A DNA stretch of 64,000 nt. Source: Halocatena marina. GTDB taxonomy: Archaea; Halobacteriota; Halobacteria; Halobacteriales; Haloarculaceae. Below, piece by piece: positions 10,101 to 18,810 of this stretch; the stretch's first letter is position 1, and every line of letters begins with the position of its first letter. The translations under genes were made by a program, and so were the position numbers. The stretch lies in NCBI RefSeq assembly GCF_023276375.1, contig NZ_JALLPK010000003.1, forward strand, positions 248,001 to 312,000, in the 5' to 3' direction. The notes under the pieces were generated by a model. The model worked only from the letters and a program-made list of their open reading frames with translations. It was not told where the DNA came from and ran no database searches.

Positions 10101-10427
10101 CGCGGAAGTGTCGAGGTCGCACCGGCCATCGTCGACGACCTCGACTGGGCAGCGGGCCATCTCGAAACCGTGAGCGGGCGTCTCGCGTCGCGATGGGAGC
10201 GCACGGACGACGGCCTCGCCTTCGAAATCGAAATTCCGTGGAACACGACGGCGACCGTTCGCCTGCCGGGAGGCGACGGGGTAATTGTCGCTGAGGACGG
10301 GACGGTCTTCTGGGACGGCGACCAGGAAGGGATGCTACCCGCCGGCGTCGAGGAAGCGACGCTGGACGACGGGGACGTGACGTTGACGGTCGGTTCCGGC
10401 GTCTACGAGTTCGTCCTGGAGAACTGA
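7137..10427 (+). CDS. Alpha-L-rhamnosidase, GH78
   Basis: The 1096-residue protein has the GH78 architecture: an N-terminal fibronectin-like domain (DEPRFSW...GTDYYWTVRIWNGADEPSEW, about 25-125), an inserted discoidin-like carbohydrate-binding segment (about 135-325, comparable to CBM67), a beta-sandwich with GYGELYVNGECIG and GLWLGQGWFGRNAG, an (alpha/alpha)6 barrel, and a C-terminal beta domain. In the barrel, DCPQRDERFGWTGDNH at about 668-683 carries the Asp/Glu pair including the proposed acid, and MWERWDS at about 943-949 carries the second catalytic Glu. It would remove terminal alpha-L-rhamnose from oligosaccharides. No signal peptide is visible, so it is probably cytoplasmic. It follows the exported propeller and precedes a sulfatase on the same strand. 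Confidence 0.9.
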   Translation: MSNHTDEPNSVTVTDLRVEYEAEPNNVVPDEPRFSWQAEGGQRSEIQTAYQVLVARSKSDLERERAGMWDSGKIEATDSTNVPYDGVPLDPGTDYYWTVRIWNGADEPSEWAQPATFSTALVEQRDWEGTWIGYQPDGGDSNGYRSHWHSADADAEEWVQVDLGAEQEIEQVELYPADPFDGPQTPDGMPVSSVYPTMDTDRERAAGFGFPIRYRITVSDDPDFENARTVVDRTDEDQDNQKGDPIAVSIDSLEAQYVRVTATDLYEFDPADPPLGNARLNTDYVREERRSWQTFALAALSVRDADDRDLAMSGSVTASSSVEEAAWGREKLVDGHYVSQMAPQSPLLRTEVDLGGDIERARAHVCGLGYGELYVNGECIGEEVLNPGWTQYDERILYSSYDVSDQLESGENALGLWLGQGWFGRNAGDWTGFGSPRAILQLEIEYVDGTTRTVSTDSTWNAAPSPLVENDLYDGERYDAREERDGWAQPGFDDSDWVGASIVTSPGGDLVPQRTPPIRVTETITPVEVLDREEGPILDFGQNLVGWLELTIDGADAGDEIELRHAEVLLEDGSLALEDLRSADATDTYIAKGDGTETYEPRFTYHGFRYAQVLGYPGDLNPEDVRAKVVHTDVESVGEFDCSNEELSQVQQNAQWGLRGNLHSVLTDCPQRDERFGWTGDNHIAARALCYNFDASLFYEKWMDDHADIRSEHGYIADTIPYGYGGIPEDPTWGVTQVTVPWHLYRHYGDIGVLERHYEGMRKYVDFWQDESDGGIVPDEYGTYGDWLAFENKDPELSSRGLPRDLFNTAFQYHTTDLFAEIANVLGHEDDARRYASRAETVKSAFNDEFFDADAAQYGPGTQSSYAVPLYFGLVPDEHVDAVVDNLVEKVRGDGGKLQTGFLGTRPLIHTLVDHGFEEVAYEIVSQPERPGWVYMIRQNATTMWERWDSDDRIGDGMNSFNHSPFNFVSEWFYYALAGLRFDDSMHGRGSVEVAPAIVDDLDWAAGHLETVSGRLASRWERTDDGLAFEIEIPWNTTATVRLPGGDGVIVAEDGTVFWDGDQEGMLPAGVEEATLDDGDVTLTVGSGVYEFVLEN

Positions 10428-10569
10428 CGGAACCTTCCCCGGTCTTCGCGGTCGTTATTCATCTCCGATGCCGTGGGTTGTCCGTACTGGACTGGAGAAT
10501 CGTTGCGGACTGTGATGGCAGTGAGCAGTCGTCCATAAACGGTTTCACAATACCCCGGGATAGGGAGTC

Positions 10570-12222
10570 ATGGACGAGACCAATCGTCCCAACATCGTGT
10601 GGATCGCGATGGAGGACACGACGCCCCGGTTTGGGTGTTATGGCGACAATGTCGCGCAGACGTCAAATATCGACGAACTGGCTGCGGACGGCCGCCGCTA
10701 CGATAACGCGTTCTGTACGGCAGGCGTGTGCGCGCCGTCTCGCGCTTCTGTAATGACCGGACTCTATCCACCGGCTGTCGGTGCTCACCACATGCGGACA
10801 ACGTGGGACAGCGACGTCGCGCCCGAACTCCCGACACCGTATGAGGCGGTGCCGCCTCACTACGTCACGGCGGTCTCGGAGTGTCTGCGCGACGCGGGCT
10901 ACTATTGCACGCTCGACTCGAAGACGGATTACCAGTTCGGCGAGCCGTTCACCATGTGGGACCGCCATGGTGAGGGCGCGGGCTGGTGGGATGATGACCG
11001 CGATGATGACCAGCCCTTTTTTGCGATGTTCACCAACAGCGTCACTCACGAAAGCGGTATGTGGGGCCCAGAGATGACAGATATGCGTGGGGGTGGCACA
11101 GTCGATCCGATCGACACCGACCCCGACGCGGTGGAGGTACCGCCCTATCTCCCGGATACCGACCGAACCCGCCAGGCGATAGCCCGCCAGTACGACAACA
11201 TCGTCACCTCAGACGTGTGGATCGGCGACCTCCTCAACCGACTGGAAGCTGACGGCCTTGCCGAGAACACTGTTGTCATGCTCTGGTCGGATCATGGCGA
11301 GGGACTCCCGCGCAAGAAGCGCTGGCCCTATGATTCGGGGACTCACGTCCCGCTGATCGTCCGTTGGCCCGGCCAGATCGATGGCGGCGAGGCCACAGAC
11401 GATCTGGTAAGTCTGGTAGACCTCGGCCCAACGACCCTCTCGGTCGCCGGCGTCGACGTCCCTCAGTACATCCAGGGCCGGCCGTTTCTCGGCCCTGAAG
11501 CCGACGATGAGTGCCGCGAGTACGTTTTCGCGACGAGGGACCGCTACGACGAGGAGTACGATATGATGCGGTCGGTCCGCGACGAGCGCTACCGGTACGT
11601 CCGCAACTACTACCCCGAGCGACCCTACGTCCAGTGGATCCCCTACCGGAACCGCCATCCGGCCATGGAAGAACTTCTAGAGCGAGACGCGAATGGCGAG
11701 CTGACCGACACCCAGGCCCAGTGGTTCGCCGATACCCGCCCCGCCGAGGAACTGTATGACCTTCAGGAGGACCCCCACGAGATCGAGAATCTCGCCGACG
11801 ACCCAACACATGAAGACGTCCTCGAACGACTGCGGGGTGCGCTCGATGATTGGCGCCAGCGGACTGGCGACCGTGCGGCCGGACGGGAAGCCGAGTTGGA
11901 TATGCGCGAACGCGTCTGGCCAGATGGCGATCAGCCCACGACCGCCACACCGACGTTCGTCCCGAACGCGCCGGGCAACCGTGGACTCGAACCCGACAAC
12001 GACGGCGGTACCTTCGAGGGACCGATGACCGTCAAACTGTTCTGTCCCACCCAGGGGGCCTCGCTCGCCTACACGACCGACGACAGCGAGGATCCCCACT
12101 GGGAGCTGTACAGCGGTCCGATACATCTGGACAGGGGTGAGAGAGTCCGACTCCGGACCAAGGCCGTCCGGTACGGCTACGCTGAGAGCGACGAGCGCCA
12201 GGCGATCTTCGAGGTGGAGTGA
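10570..12222 (+). CDS. Type I sulfatase with C-terminal chitobiase-like domain
   Basis: The 550-residue protein starts NRPNIVWIAMEDTTPRFGCY with the metal-binding Glu/Asp region. It carries CAPSRASVMTG at residues 54-64: Cys54 of C-x-P-x-R is the residue converted to formylglycine. WSDHGEGLPRKKRWPYDSGT is the second metal/active-site block. The usual sulfatase C-terminal subdomain ends near residue 430 (ELYDLQEDPHEIENLA). A further segment of about 75 residues (GTFEGPMTVKLFCPTQGASL ... AYTTDD) resembles the FN3-associated / CHB_HEX_C beta domain and may bind carbohydrate. No signal peptide is visible. Substrate is unknown; context suggests sulfated rhamnose or uronate oligomers. Confidence 0.88.
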   Translation: MDETNRPNIVWIAMEDTTPRFGCYGDNVAQTSNIDELAADGRRYDNAFCTAGVCAPSRASVMTGLYPPAVGAHHMRTTWDSDVAPELPTPYEAVPPHYVTAVSECLRDAGYYCTLDSKTDYQFGEPFTMWDRHGEGAGWWDDDRDDDQPFFAMFTNSVTHESGMWGPEMTDMRGGGTVDPIDTDPDAVEVPPYLPDTDRTRQAIARQYDNIVTSDVWIGDLLNRLEADGLAENTVVMLWSDHGEGLPRKKRWPYDSGTHVPLIVRWPGQIDGGEATDDLVSLVDLGPTTLSVAGVDVPQYIQGRPFLGPEADDECREYVFATRDRYDEEYDMMRSVRDERYRYVRNYYPERPYVQWIPYRNRHPAMEELLERDANGELTDTQAQWFADTRPAEELYDLQEDPHEIENLADDPTHEDVLERLRGALDDWRQRTGDRAAGREAELDMRERVWPDGDQPTTATPTFVPNAPGNRGLEPDNDGGTFEGPMTVKLFCPTQGASLAYTTDDSEDPHWELYSGPIHLDRGERVRLRTKAVRYGYAESDERQAIFEVE

Positions 12223-12262
12223 CTCAGTAGTCGGGGCGCTGTCTCGTCGAGTTGTCCAGGTA

Positions 12263-12942
12263 GTGTTTAGTTAGTGGCATTGTGTCAGCAAGCAAAGGTT
12301 TGAAGCCATGATTCGGCGGTTTCTGGATTCATGTGACTGAAGCAGTTCGAGAACGACGACGTTCGGCGCTTCAGTTCCCGGAAGATCCGTTCGATCGCGT
12401 TGCGATTTCCGTGACGACATATCTGAAATTGGAGTCCAGCTTGTTGGAGTGCAGTTTGGAGGTGTTGAGCGCCATCGACTAGAAAGACAGCAGTTTCGAC
12501 ATCATGTTTTTCTCGCAGTTCGCGGAGGAAGATCTCGGTGAGTACTGTTGTGGTCGTCGAAAAGAGTCGGATGTGAAGCAGGTCGTTGGTTTCGGGGTCT
12601 GCGGCGGCGTACAGCCAGAATTGCTGGTCGTTGATCCGAATCACTGTTTCGTCGAGCACGATCTAATTCGGGACTGACCAGGTTCTGGCTGTAGATCGGC
12701 ATCCAATCGTGAACCGCTTTGCGACTCCGCTCGACACTCATGTCTGCGAGCAATTCAACGGTATTCGACAGCGACAGTCCCGAAACGTGCGATTGAATAC
12801 CTAGCGCCATCGCCGGCTCGGATGTCCACTCGCGCTCCACAAAATCCAAATCGGCACAGTCTCTATGTCCGTTAAGGCGGGTGATCTTTGGCATGGACAC
12901 TAAAAAATCTCACCGTCTCACTTTTCACGCTTAACTAAACAC
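12263..12942 (-). mobile_element. IS6-like ISH element, frameshifted (copy 1)
   Basis: The 680-bp element is bounded by GTGTTTAGTTA and its reverse complement TAACTAAACAC. On the minus strand the transposase reads HRDCADLDFVEREWTSEPAM and GLSLSNTVELLADMSVERS. After an indel near 12680 it continues as LDETVIRINDQQFWLYAAAD (first Asp), FLVDGAQHLQTALQQ (second Asp) and RNAIERIFRELKRR (Glu), so all three catalytic residues survive in the second part. The two frames mean it probably cannot move unaided. I found no target duplication. It sits immediately upstream of the TolB-like lyase gene, whose promoter lies just past its right end. Confidence 0.75.
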
Positions 12943-12964
12943 GACCGATGCCTCTATGCAAAGT

Positions 12965-12972
12965 GTTTTAAC
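12965..12972 (+). promoter_or_regulatory. TATA-like box for the TolB-like lyase gene
   Basis: GTTTTAAC lies 23-30 bases before the GTG start at 12995 and 22 bases outside the IS6-like right end. The insertion therefore stops just short of the core promoter, though upstream activator sites may have been displaced. Confidence 0.4.
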
Positions 12973-12994
12973 GCAATCCGTTACATAGAAACGC

Positions 12995-14272
12995 GTGTCA
13001 CGGATCACTCGTTCAACGTTAGACAAACGATTTCCCCGATACGACGCTTTCGACCCCGACGTGCCGGCGTGGTGTGTCACACCCGACAAAAACGGGTTCA
13101 TCCACCGCTTTTTCGAGACCTCGCCGATCAGCCCGTCCGGACGCTATCTCGCGGTGACGAGACTACCGGTTGAGGACCGCCTCCCCGATCCGGGTGAACG
13201 CGCCGCACTCGCGGTCGTAGACCTGACGACCGGCGAGCGAGAGACGGTCGGGACGACCGCAGGATGGGACACGCAGATGGGTGCACACGTCCATTGGGGC
13301 GACGACGACACCGAGCTGTTCTACAACGACCTCGACACCGACACGTGGACACCGTACGGGGTGAAACTAACCCTCGAGAGCGGTGAGAGGCGGGCGCTCG
13401 ATGGAACGGTCTACGACGTCTCGGACGACGGTGCCACCCTGACGAGCCCCGATCTGCTGAAAACGCGCATGACACAGGCGGGTTACGGTGCTGTTGTTCC
13501 GGACGAGATGATCCCACGAAACGATGGGGCGCCGGAGAACGACGGCCTCTACGTCACCGATACCGACACCGGTGAAACGGAACTGCTCGTGTCTGTCGCC
13601 GAAATCGTCTCGGAACTCGATCTCGACTGTTCTGACCACGGTCCGGGCGACTACTACGGCTGGCACTCGATGTGGAGTCCCGACGCAGAGCGTCTCCTCT
13701 TTCACCTGCGCTACTGGCCCGAAACCGGCAGGCAAAATCGGTGGGTATCCAACCTCGTCTCGATGCGGGCAGACGGATCGGACCTCAGCCTCGCGATGCC
13801 ATCTGAACCCTGGCAGCGGGGCGGCCACCACCACCGCTGGACACCGAACGGTGAGCGTGTCACGATGAATCTCTCTCCGGCCGAAGGCGAACCGATCCGG
13901 TTCGTCTCCTTCCGGCCGGACGGCAGCGACCGTCGCGTGCTCGCTGACGACATCGTCGGTTCCGGCCACCCCTCGCTCCACCCGGACGGTCGGTCGCTCG
14001 TCACTGACACCTATCCCTGGGAACCGATGGCGTTCGACGACGGAACCGTGCCGATCCGGTTCGTCGACGTCGAGGCCGGTACTGAACGTCACGTGCTCCG
14101 CGTCCCGACGGCACCGGTGTTCATGGGTGGGGACGACAACCGGATGCGTGTCGACCCCCACCCCGCCTGGGGACCGGACTACCGGTTCGTCGTCTTCAAC
14201 GCCTGTCTCGATGGGCACCGAAAGGTGTACATCGCTGACTTCACCGACCTAGTCGGCTCCGCCTCGGACTGA
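12995..14272 (+). CDS. Oligogalacturonate-lyase-like TolB propeller protein
   Basis: The 425-residue protein starts at GTG. It consists of WD40/TolB-like blades (ETSPISPSGRYLAVTRL, WSPDAERLLFHLRYWP, HHRWTPNGERVTMNLSP, SLHPDGRSLVTDTYPW, HPAWGPDYRFVVFNA). Its closest match from memory is the oligogalacturonide lyase family (PL22), in which a seven-bladed propeller uses a cluster of His residues to hold a divalent metal. Several conserved His are present (GAHVHWG, GGHHHRW, GHPSLHP, DPHPAW). It would cleave short unsaturated uronide oligomers inside the cell. No signal peptide is seen. Whether the substrate is galacturonate or another uronate cannot be told. Confidence 0.7.
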   Translation: MSRITRSTLDKRFPRYDAFDPDVPAWCVTPDKNGFIHRFFETSPISPSGRYLAVTRLPVEDRLPDPGERAALAVVDLTTGERETVGTTAGWDTQMGAHVHWGDDDTELFYNDLDTDTWTPYGVKLTLESGERRALDGTVYDVSDDGATLTSPDLLKTRMTQAGYGAVVPDEMIPRNDGAPENDGLYVTDTDTGETELLVSVAEIVSELDLDCSDHGPGDYYGWHSMWSPDAERLLFHLRYWPETGRQNRWVSNLVSMRADGSDLSLAMPSEPWQRGGHHHRWTPNGERVTMNLSPAEGEPIRFVSFRPDGSDRRVLADDIVGSGHPSLHPDGRSLVTDTYPWEPMAFDDGTVPIRFVDVEAGTERHVLRVPTAPVFMGGDDNRMRVDPHPAWGPDYRFVVFNACLDGHRKVYIADFTDLVGSASD

Positions 14273-14344
14273 GAAACCGTTCGCTGCTGCTCACCCGAGA
14301 GTGAAGTTGAATCGCACTCGGAATCGTCACGCAAACGGTCTCTA

Positions 14345-14560
14345 TGCTCGGGGGTACTCTCGACGCGCCAGTCCTCGGGGGCGAGCGCCGTCTTGAATCG
14401 CTCGGGCTCGGCCTACGCCGTTTCGCCGTCGTCAGTTCACAGTTTCACCGACCAGTAGTAGGTCGCGTCGGCCCGGAGGCGCGGTCCGTCGTACTCGACG
14501 CGGAGGGCCGTCAGTGGTGTCGGCTCGCAGTCGGCTGCGGCATCCGACACAACTGGACTC
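14345..14560 (-). pseudogene. GH78 rhamnosidase N-terminal remnant
   Basis: One minus-strand frame reads LTALRVEYDGPRLRADATYY, then WSVKL, a TGA, TDDGETA, a TAG, AEPERFKTALAPEDWRVES. This matches the fibronectin-like N-terminus of GH78 proteins such as the intact gene at 7137. Both stops fall where the family has Trp, which fits TGG changing by G-to-A. Nothing further of the gene is recognisable, and 14560-14860 holds no clear frame. Confidence 0.5.
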
Positions 14561-14869
14561 TCACTAGCGCTCCGATTAAATGTTTGGTCAGCGGTGATCT
14601 GTGGTGTGCCCTATCTCGTAGGATTCTTCGAAACGACCGGTCACGACAGCACGGAAGTCCACCGTCTTTCACACGGTTGTTCCCGCCGGGACACTCACTC
14701 GGAAACGGGTTTCCGGTGACGTGTCGAGTGCCGTGCGAATTGTCAGCGTGGCGTTTCCGCACGGCGCTCAGGCGAGCAGTTCACGTGACCACGGCATCGG
14801 CCCCGTGTTGTACGAGTTGGAAAGAGCGGAATCGGTAGCGTCGTCGGAAGACGACGGCTAAAATTTGAT

Positions 14870-15334
14870 ATTAGTTGCGGCCGACGGTCGTCGCGCGCGG
14901 GTTCTTGGGGGCCCACTCAACGAGTCTCTTGAAGACATCGTCGAAAACGTATTCGAAGTCGGTGAGAAAGCGGTCGATGGCGTCTCTAGATGGTGTTTAT
15001 AGAGTCTGAAGTAGTGCCAGACAAGGCCGTACTGAAGTTCTCGTGCAACCGGGCGTATGCCGTAGACGTCCTCGTAGTAGCAGTGCAGAATGCCACGAAA
15101 GAGATGTGGCTGATGAACTCGTGTTCGCCCCCGCTCGAGGGGGCGAACACGTCGTATTTCAGGCAATTCGAACTCAAGGTGTTCAAACAGCGGCACCGTC
15201 TTGGTAGCCGCTCGTTCAAGAAGTCCTCTGCCGAAGCTACGTCTTGCAGGGTTGCGCTGGCGTTGGACACACTTCCCGCACCCTGCTGCTTCGTACATGA
15301 CGCTTCCTGTGACACTCCCGGTACACTTTTGCAA
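14870..15334 (-). mobile_element. Transposase N-terminal fragment (ISH type)
   Basis: The frame contains PLFEHLEFELPEIRRVRPLE, HQPHLFRGILHCYYEDVYG and RPVARELQYGLVWHYF, the N-terminal region of a haloarchaeal DDE transposase family I recall by its HQPELFRGFLHCYY-like motif. The catalytic region is absent. The sequence before PLFEHL appears shifted from another frame. It ends near 14870 at NPRATTVGRN-like sequence. Confidence 0.5.
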
Positions 15335-15357
15335 AGTGGCGCGAGTGCGCTCTTCCG

Positions 15358-16680
15358 TCAGAGTTCGACGACGTTTCTGTCGTCGTCGACGGTGACAGTT
15401 GCCGTCCGAGTTTCGCCGTCGACAACGGCGTCAACGACGTATTCGCCTTTGAATCCCCGAGTTTCATACGTCCCCTCCGAATCGGTTTCCCCGCATTCCT
15501 TAGTCCACCACGTATCGAATACGAGTTCCTTGTACACGTCGTGGTGCGGGCGGGTGCTCCAGTCCTCCCTGAAAAAGGCGGCATCGTCACGCCAGTGCGT
15601 CGGTTCCCAGATCCCCCACGTGATGACTGAGGTTACGGCCGGGTGACTGAACGTATAGATGTAGAAGTCCCGTGTGTAGTCCGCCTGCAACTGTTCGGCC
15701 TGCTCGGTGGGGAGTTCCTCTTCGCTCCAGTCGTCCGCGAAGTCGTACTCAGTGAACTGGATCTCGAGATCAAACTCGGCGAACCTATCTAGTCGCTCAA
15801 GTGCCTCCTCCGGTGGAACCAGTGTCTCCGGGCTGAAATGACCCATAAAACCGAGGCCGTCGACTGCGGCGTCCTCTTCGAGGAGATACTCGATCATGTC
15901 GTAGTAGCGCTCGCGGTATCCCTCTGTCTCTTCGTCGTTTCGGAAGGCTGCCTCGTTGACGAATAGTGTCGCTTCAGGATCGCCTTCCCGGGCGGCATTG
16001 AGCCACTCTACCCAGGCCGAGGGATCGGAGTCAAAGCGGTCACGCCAGACACCGTCCATCTTGACTGGGTGGTTGATAACGTCCCATTCGTCGATCCCCC
16101 AGGCGAGTTCGCTGGCCACGTCACGGGCGTGTTCAGTCATCCTCTCCCGGAGCTCGTCGTCGTCTTCTATTTCGAGGATTTTTTCCGGAGCCGCGCGACC
16201 CGACCACATCCAGAGGATAGTGTGACCGTGAACGGGAGTATCACGGTCGACGAGCCACTGCACGCCATCGAAGCCGACCTGGGTCCCTGAATTCGTCCCA
16301 TCGCCCCAATCCCACGTCCAGGGCGGGAATCCGTCGTTGATTGTCCCCTTGTTGAACAACGTGTGGAAGGCTTTCTGAAACTGTTGGGTTTCGCTTTCGG
16401 TCATCTCGTCGTTTTGCCCGGTCAGCGCGTCAGAGTCGACTTCCACGCCGAAATCGAAGGCGTGCTCGGTCATCGTGACATCGACCGTGGCACCTTCGAC
16501 GGGCACCCCGTCCTCGTCGGTGACGTGGACTTCGAGGTCGGCCTTCCGATGTTCGTTGATGCGCTCTGCTGCGGCCGCTCGCCAGTCGGCATCCGGAGCT
16601 CGCCCCGGATAATCGAAGTCGCTATCGTCGCCTGTCTCGAACTTGTGGTGGAGTGAGTCTGTGTTATCGTTGTCTGTCAT
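15358..16680 (-). CDS. GH10-like protein lacking the usual acid/base Glu
   Basis: The 440-residue protein has an N-terminal beta segment (about 45-75, DLEVHVTDEDGVPVEGATVD, carboxypeptidase-regulatory-like), then a TIM barrel of GH10 type: FDFGVEVDSDAL, LFNKGTINDGFPPWTWDWG, DTPVHGHTILWMW, SELAWGIDEWDVIN, LFVNEAAF, LGFMGHFSPE, FDLEIQFTEYDF, VTSVITWGIWEP. The nucleophile Glu is present (E311 in QFTEYD). The acid/base motif, normally VVNE, reads INHP with His204 in place of Glu. It may be a lyase-like or binding variant, use another acid, or belong to a divergent GH10-related group. A second beta domain ends the protein. No signal peptide. It lies convergent to the lyase gene and downstream of the next sulfatase. 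Confidence 0.75.
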   Translation of the reverse strand: MTDNDNTDSLHHKFETGDDSDFDYPGRAPDADWRAAAAERINEHRKADLEVHVTDEDGVPVEGATVDVTMTEHAFDFGVEVDSDALTGQNDEMTESETQQFQKAFHTLFNKGTINDGFPPWTWDWGDGTNSGTQVGFDGVQWLVDRDTPVHGHTILWMWSGRAAPEKILEIEDDDELRERMTEHARDVASELAWGIDEWDVINHPVKMDGVWRDRFDSDPSAWVEWLNAAREGDPEATLFVNEAAFRNDEETEGYRERYYDMIEYLLEEDAAVDGLGFMGHFSPETLVPPEEALERLDRFAEFDLEIQFTEYDFADDWSEEELPTEQAEQLQADYTRDFYIYTFSHPAVTSVITWGIWEPTHWRDDAAFFREDWSTRPHHDVYKELVFDTWWTKECGETDSEGTYETRGFKGEYVVDAVVDGETRTATVTVDDDRNVVEL

Positions 16681-17367
16681 AGTTTTCTCATCTAGTCTGT
16701 TTGGGTTCGGTCAATGTTCGTGAGTGGATTCGATTCGAACAAACCAGATCGTGATGGCCCTACGAAACTGGGCATCACAAACGGAGTGGTCTTAGTGTTA
16801 TACAGCTATCTATAGGGTCTATATGTACGATTCTAGCGTAGGCCATATTAATATAGGGGGTTGATGACATCTTGTCCGCTGTCGTAATAGTCCGTCGTTG
16901 TGGAATTTGTTGACAACGGATCTTGTCTTTAGGCTAGGCCCTTAATCCACGGTACGAAGACGGCAAAAGCTGTGTCTATAGTGACTTGGGGTGACTATTC
17001 AGGGCCAAACAGTGGCATCTTGTTGAGTGCGAAATTTAATAGGTTACAACCTCCATTTCCGTGAGTCTAGTTAATACGAATGTTTCGAGAATCCATCGAT
17101 GTAAGATCAAAATTTACTCTGATCTAAAAACAATATCTAACTTAGGAACGGGAATTGGTAGGTGCAATTACATTACTATCGTCGGGTGAGCCCATCATCG
17201 ACGGAAGCAATTCTAGGTCATCGGAATCAGGATCGCATTTTCCTAGTCTGGAATAACTCTCGTCACGGCCGGTGCCAGCATCTGCGCATCGTACGGGGGA
17301 GCCATCTCCGTTCAAACACGTTTGGGGTACGGTCTGTTCTCCTGTCGCGCTCTGGATCTCGGCATGG
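16681..17367. other. Intergenic region, no gene recognised
   Basis: AT-rich DNA lies between the GH10-like start and the end of a sulfatase gene. Short frames exist on both strands but are of unnatural composition. The part nearest 16690 should hold the GH10-like promoter. Confidence 0.4.
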
Positions 17368-18777
17368 TCAGACGTTTGGGGCGTACCCGGCGTCGGAGTA
17401 GTTTGGGTCGGCGTCAGGGCCGTATCCGAGTCCGGCAAGGCGATCCCGGAAGTCAGTGACGGCGTTGATGTATTCGGTCTCGTTGATGCAGTTCGTTGTC
17501 TCTCCGGGATCGTCCGCGAGGTCGAATAGGACGTCCGGGTTGTCCGGATAGTGGATAAACTTCAAGTCGTCCTGCTTTATCATACAGTGGTCGCCGTAGG
17601 CCGAGAACGCCTCGTTGTCCCATCCGTCGGCGTCCCCTTTAAGCAGGGGGACGAGGCTCCGACTGTCGAGCGTGTTGTCGTCGGGAAGGGGAACACCCGT
17701 GAGGTCACACAGCGTCACGAACAGGTCACACAGGGTGACGTTCTCTGTTACGGTTTTGGGCTTTAGTTTGTCTGGCCACCGTATCACCAGCGGGACGCCA
17801 GCACTGGCCTCGAAGTAGTGGCCTTTTTCCCAGATCTCATGTTCGCCGAGCATCTCCCCATGGTCGGAGGTGTAGACGATGATCCATTCGTCGAGATCCT
17901 CACCGACACGCTCTAATTCGTCGAGCGTACGCCCAAAGTACTCGTCGACAGTCTCGATCATCCCATAGTAGGCGGCCGTCGCACGACGTACCTCGCGGGG
18001 GCTCACGGACCCCTTACGGTCGTCCCGCCGGCGTTGGTCGTCATCGCGAACAGGGACCCGGCGGTGGCTCAGCACGTCGTGGTCGAACGCCTCCTCATCG
18101 ACGTACGGGTCAACCCGTTCGAGGTAGTACTCGAATCGCTCCTGGGTGGTGAAGTAGGGATAATGGGGCTGGGAGAGACTCAGTTTCAGCACAAGCGGGC
18201 GGTCTTGCTCCTCCCGATCGTAATAGGGATTGAGGAACCGGTCAGTGATGTAGTTGCAGGCACCCTGCATGCGGTACTCGTCGAGGCGGCTCTTCCATCC
18301 TACGTCCGAGTGCCCGACGCCGGCTCTTCGTATCTCTTTGGCGTCCGACCACTTTCTGCGGATATGACTGTACCGCTCCTCGGCCTCCTCGTCAAGGCGG
18401 TTAACGTTGCTCCCGCCATAATAACTGATATGCTGTGTCCACCCCTGGTCCTTGTCCTCGCCAGTGTGGTGGAGCTTGCCCGCGGCAACGGTGTCGTAGC
18501 CGTACTGCGCCAGACGCCGAGCGAATGTCATCGATTGAGGCGGGAGGTCTTCGCCAAACGTCTCGCAGCCACAGGTCCGCGGAAATTGTCCCGACATCAT
18601 GCACTGACGGGCCGGCACACAGCGTGGCGAAGGCGTGTAGGCGTTCTCGAAGACGACACCCGTCTCGGCTAGCCGGTCGATGTTCGGCGTTCTGACGACG
18701 TTGTTACCGGCGTATCCGAAGACGTCGGGACGATGCTCGTCGTCCATAAGAAACAGCACGTTCGGCCTATCAGACAT
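17368..18777 (-). CDS. Type I sulfatase (choline-sulfatase/iduronate-sulfatase-like)
   Basis: The 469-residue protein is taken from the ATG at 18777, which begins MSDRPNVLFLMDDEHRPDVF as is usual for the family; an ATG 15 bases upstream adds only five atypical residues. Metal-binding Asp12/13, CVPARQCMMSG at 53-63 with Cys53 as the formylglycine precursor, AAGKLHH, and TSDHGEMLGEHEIWEKGHYF are in place. The C-terminus carries FSAYGDHCMIKQDDLKFIHY. No signal peptide. A TATA-like box lies just upstream. It lies divergently from the heparinase-like gene, with an IS4 remnant between them. Confidence 0.88.
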   Translation of the reverse strand: MSDRPNVLFLMDDEHRPDVFGYAGNNVVRTPNIDRLAETGVVFENAYTPSPRCVPARQCMMSGQFPRTCGCETFGEDLPPQSMTFARRLAQYGYDTVAAGKLHHTGEDKDQGWTQHISYYGGSNVNRLDEEAEERYSHIRRKWSDAKEIRRAGVGHSDVGWKSRLDEYRMQGACNYITDRFLNPYYDREEQDRPLVLKLSLSQPHYPYFTTQERFEYYLERVDPYVDEEAFDHDVLSHRRVPVRDDDQRRRDDRKGSVSPREVRRATAAYYGMIETVDEYFGRTLDELERVGEDLDEWIIVYTSDHGEMLGEHEIWEKGHYFEASAGVPLVIRWPDKLKPKTVTENVTLCDLFVTLCDLTGVPLPDDNTLDSRSLVPLLKGDADGWDNEAFSAYGDHCMIKQDDLKFIHYPDNPDVLFDLADDPGETTNCINETEYINAVTDFRDRLAGLGYGPDADPNYSDAGYAPNV

Positions 18778-18800
18778 ACAACTTATACCCAATCGGTGGA

Positions 18801-18810
18801 ATTATAAAAC
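18801..18810 (-). promoter_or_regulatory. TATA-like box of sulfatase gene
   Basis: GTTTTATAAT on the minus strand lies 24-33 bases before the ATG at 18777, the expected leaderless spacing, and supports that start. Confidence 0.5.

Noticed and set aside
12255..12950. Target-site duplication for the IS6-like copy 1
   Set aside because: The eight bases on each side (TCCAGGTA and GACCGATG) do not match; later rearrangement or cointegrate resolution may have removed it.
14344..14838. 164-codon plus-strand frame
   Set aside because: The opposite strand shows GH78 N-terminal residues over part of it; the plus-strand protein is Arg/Cys/Leu-rich without any motif.
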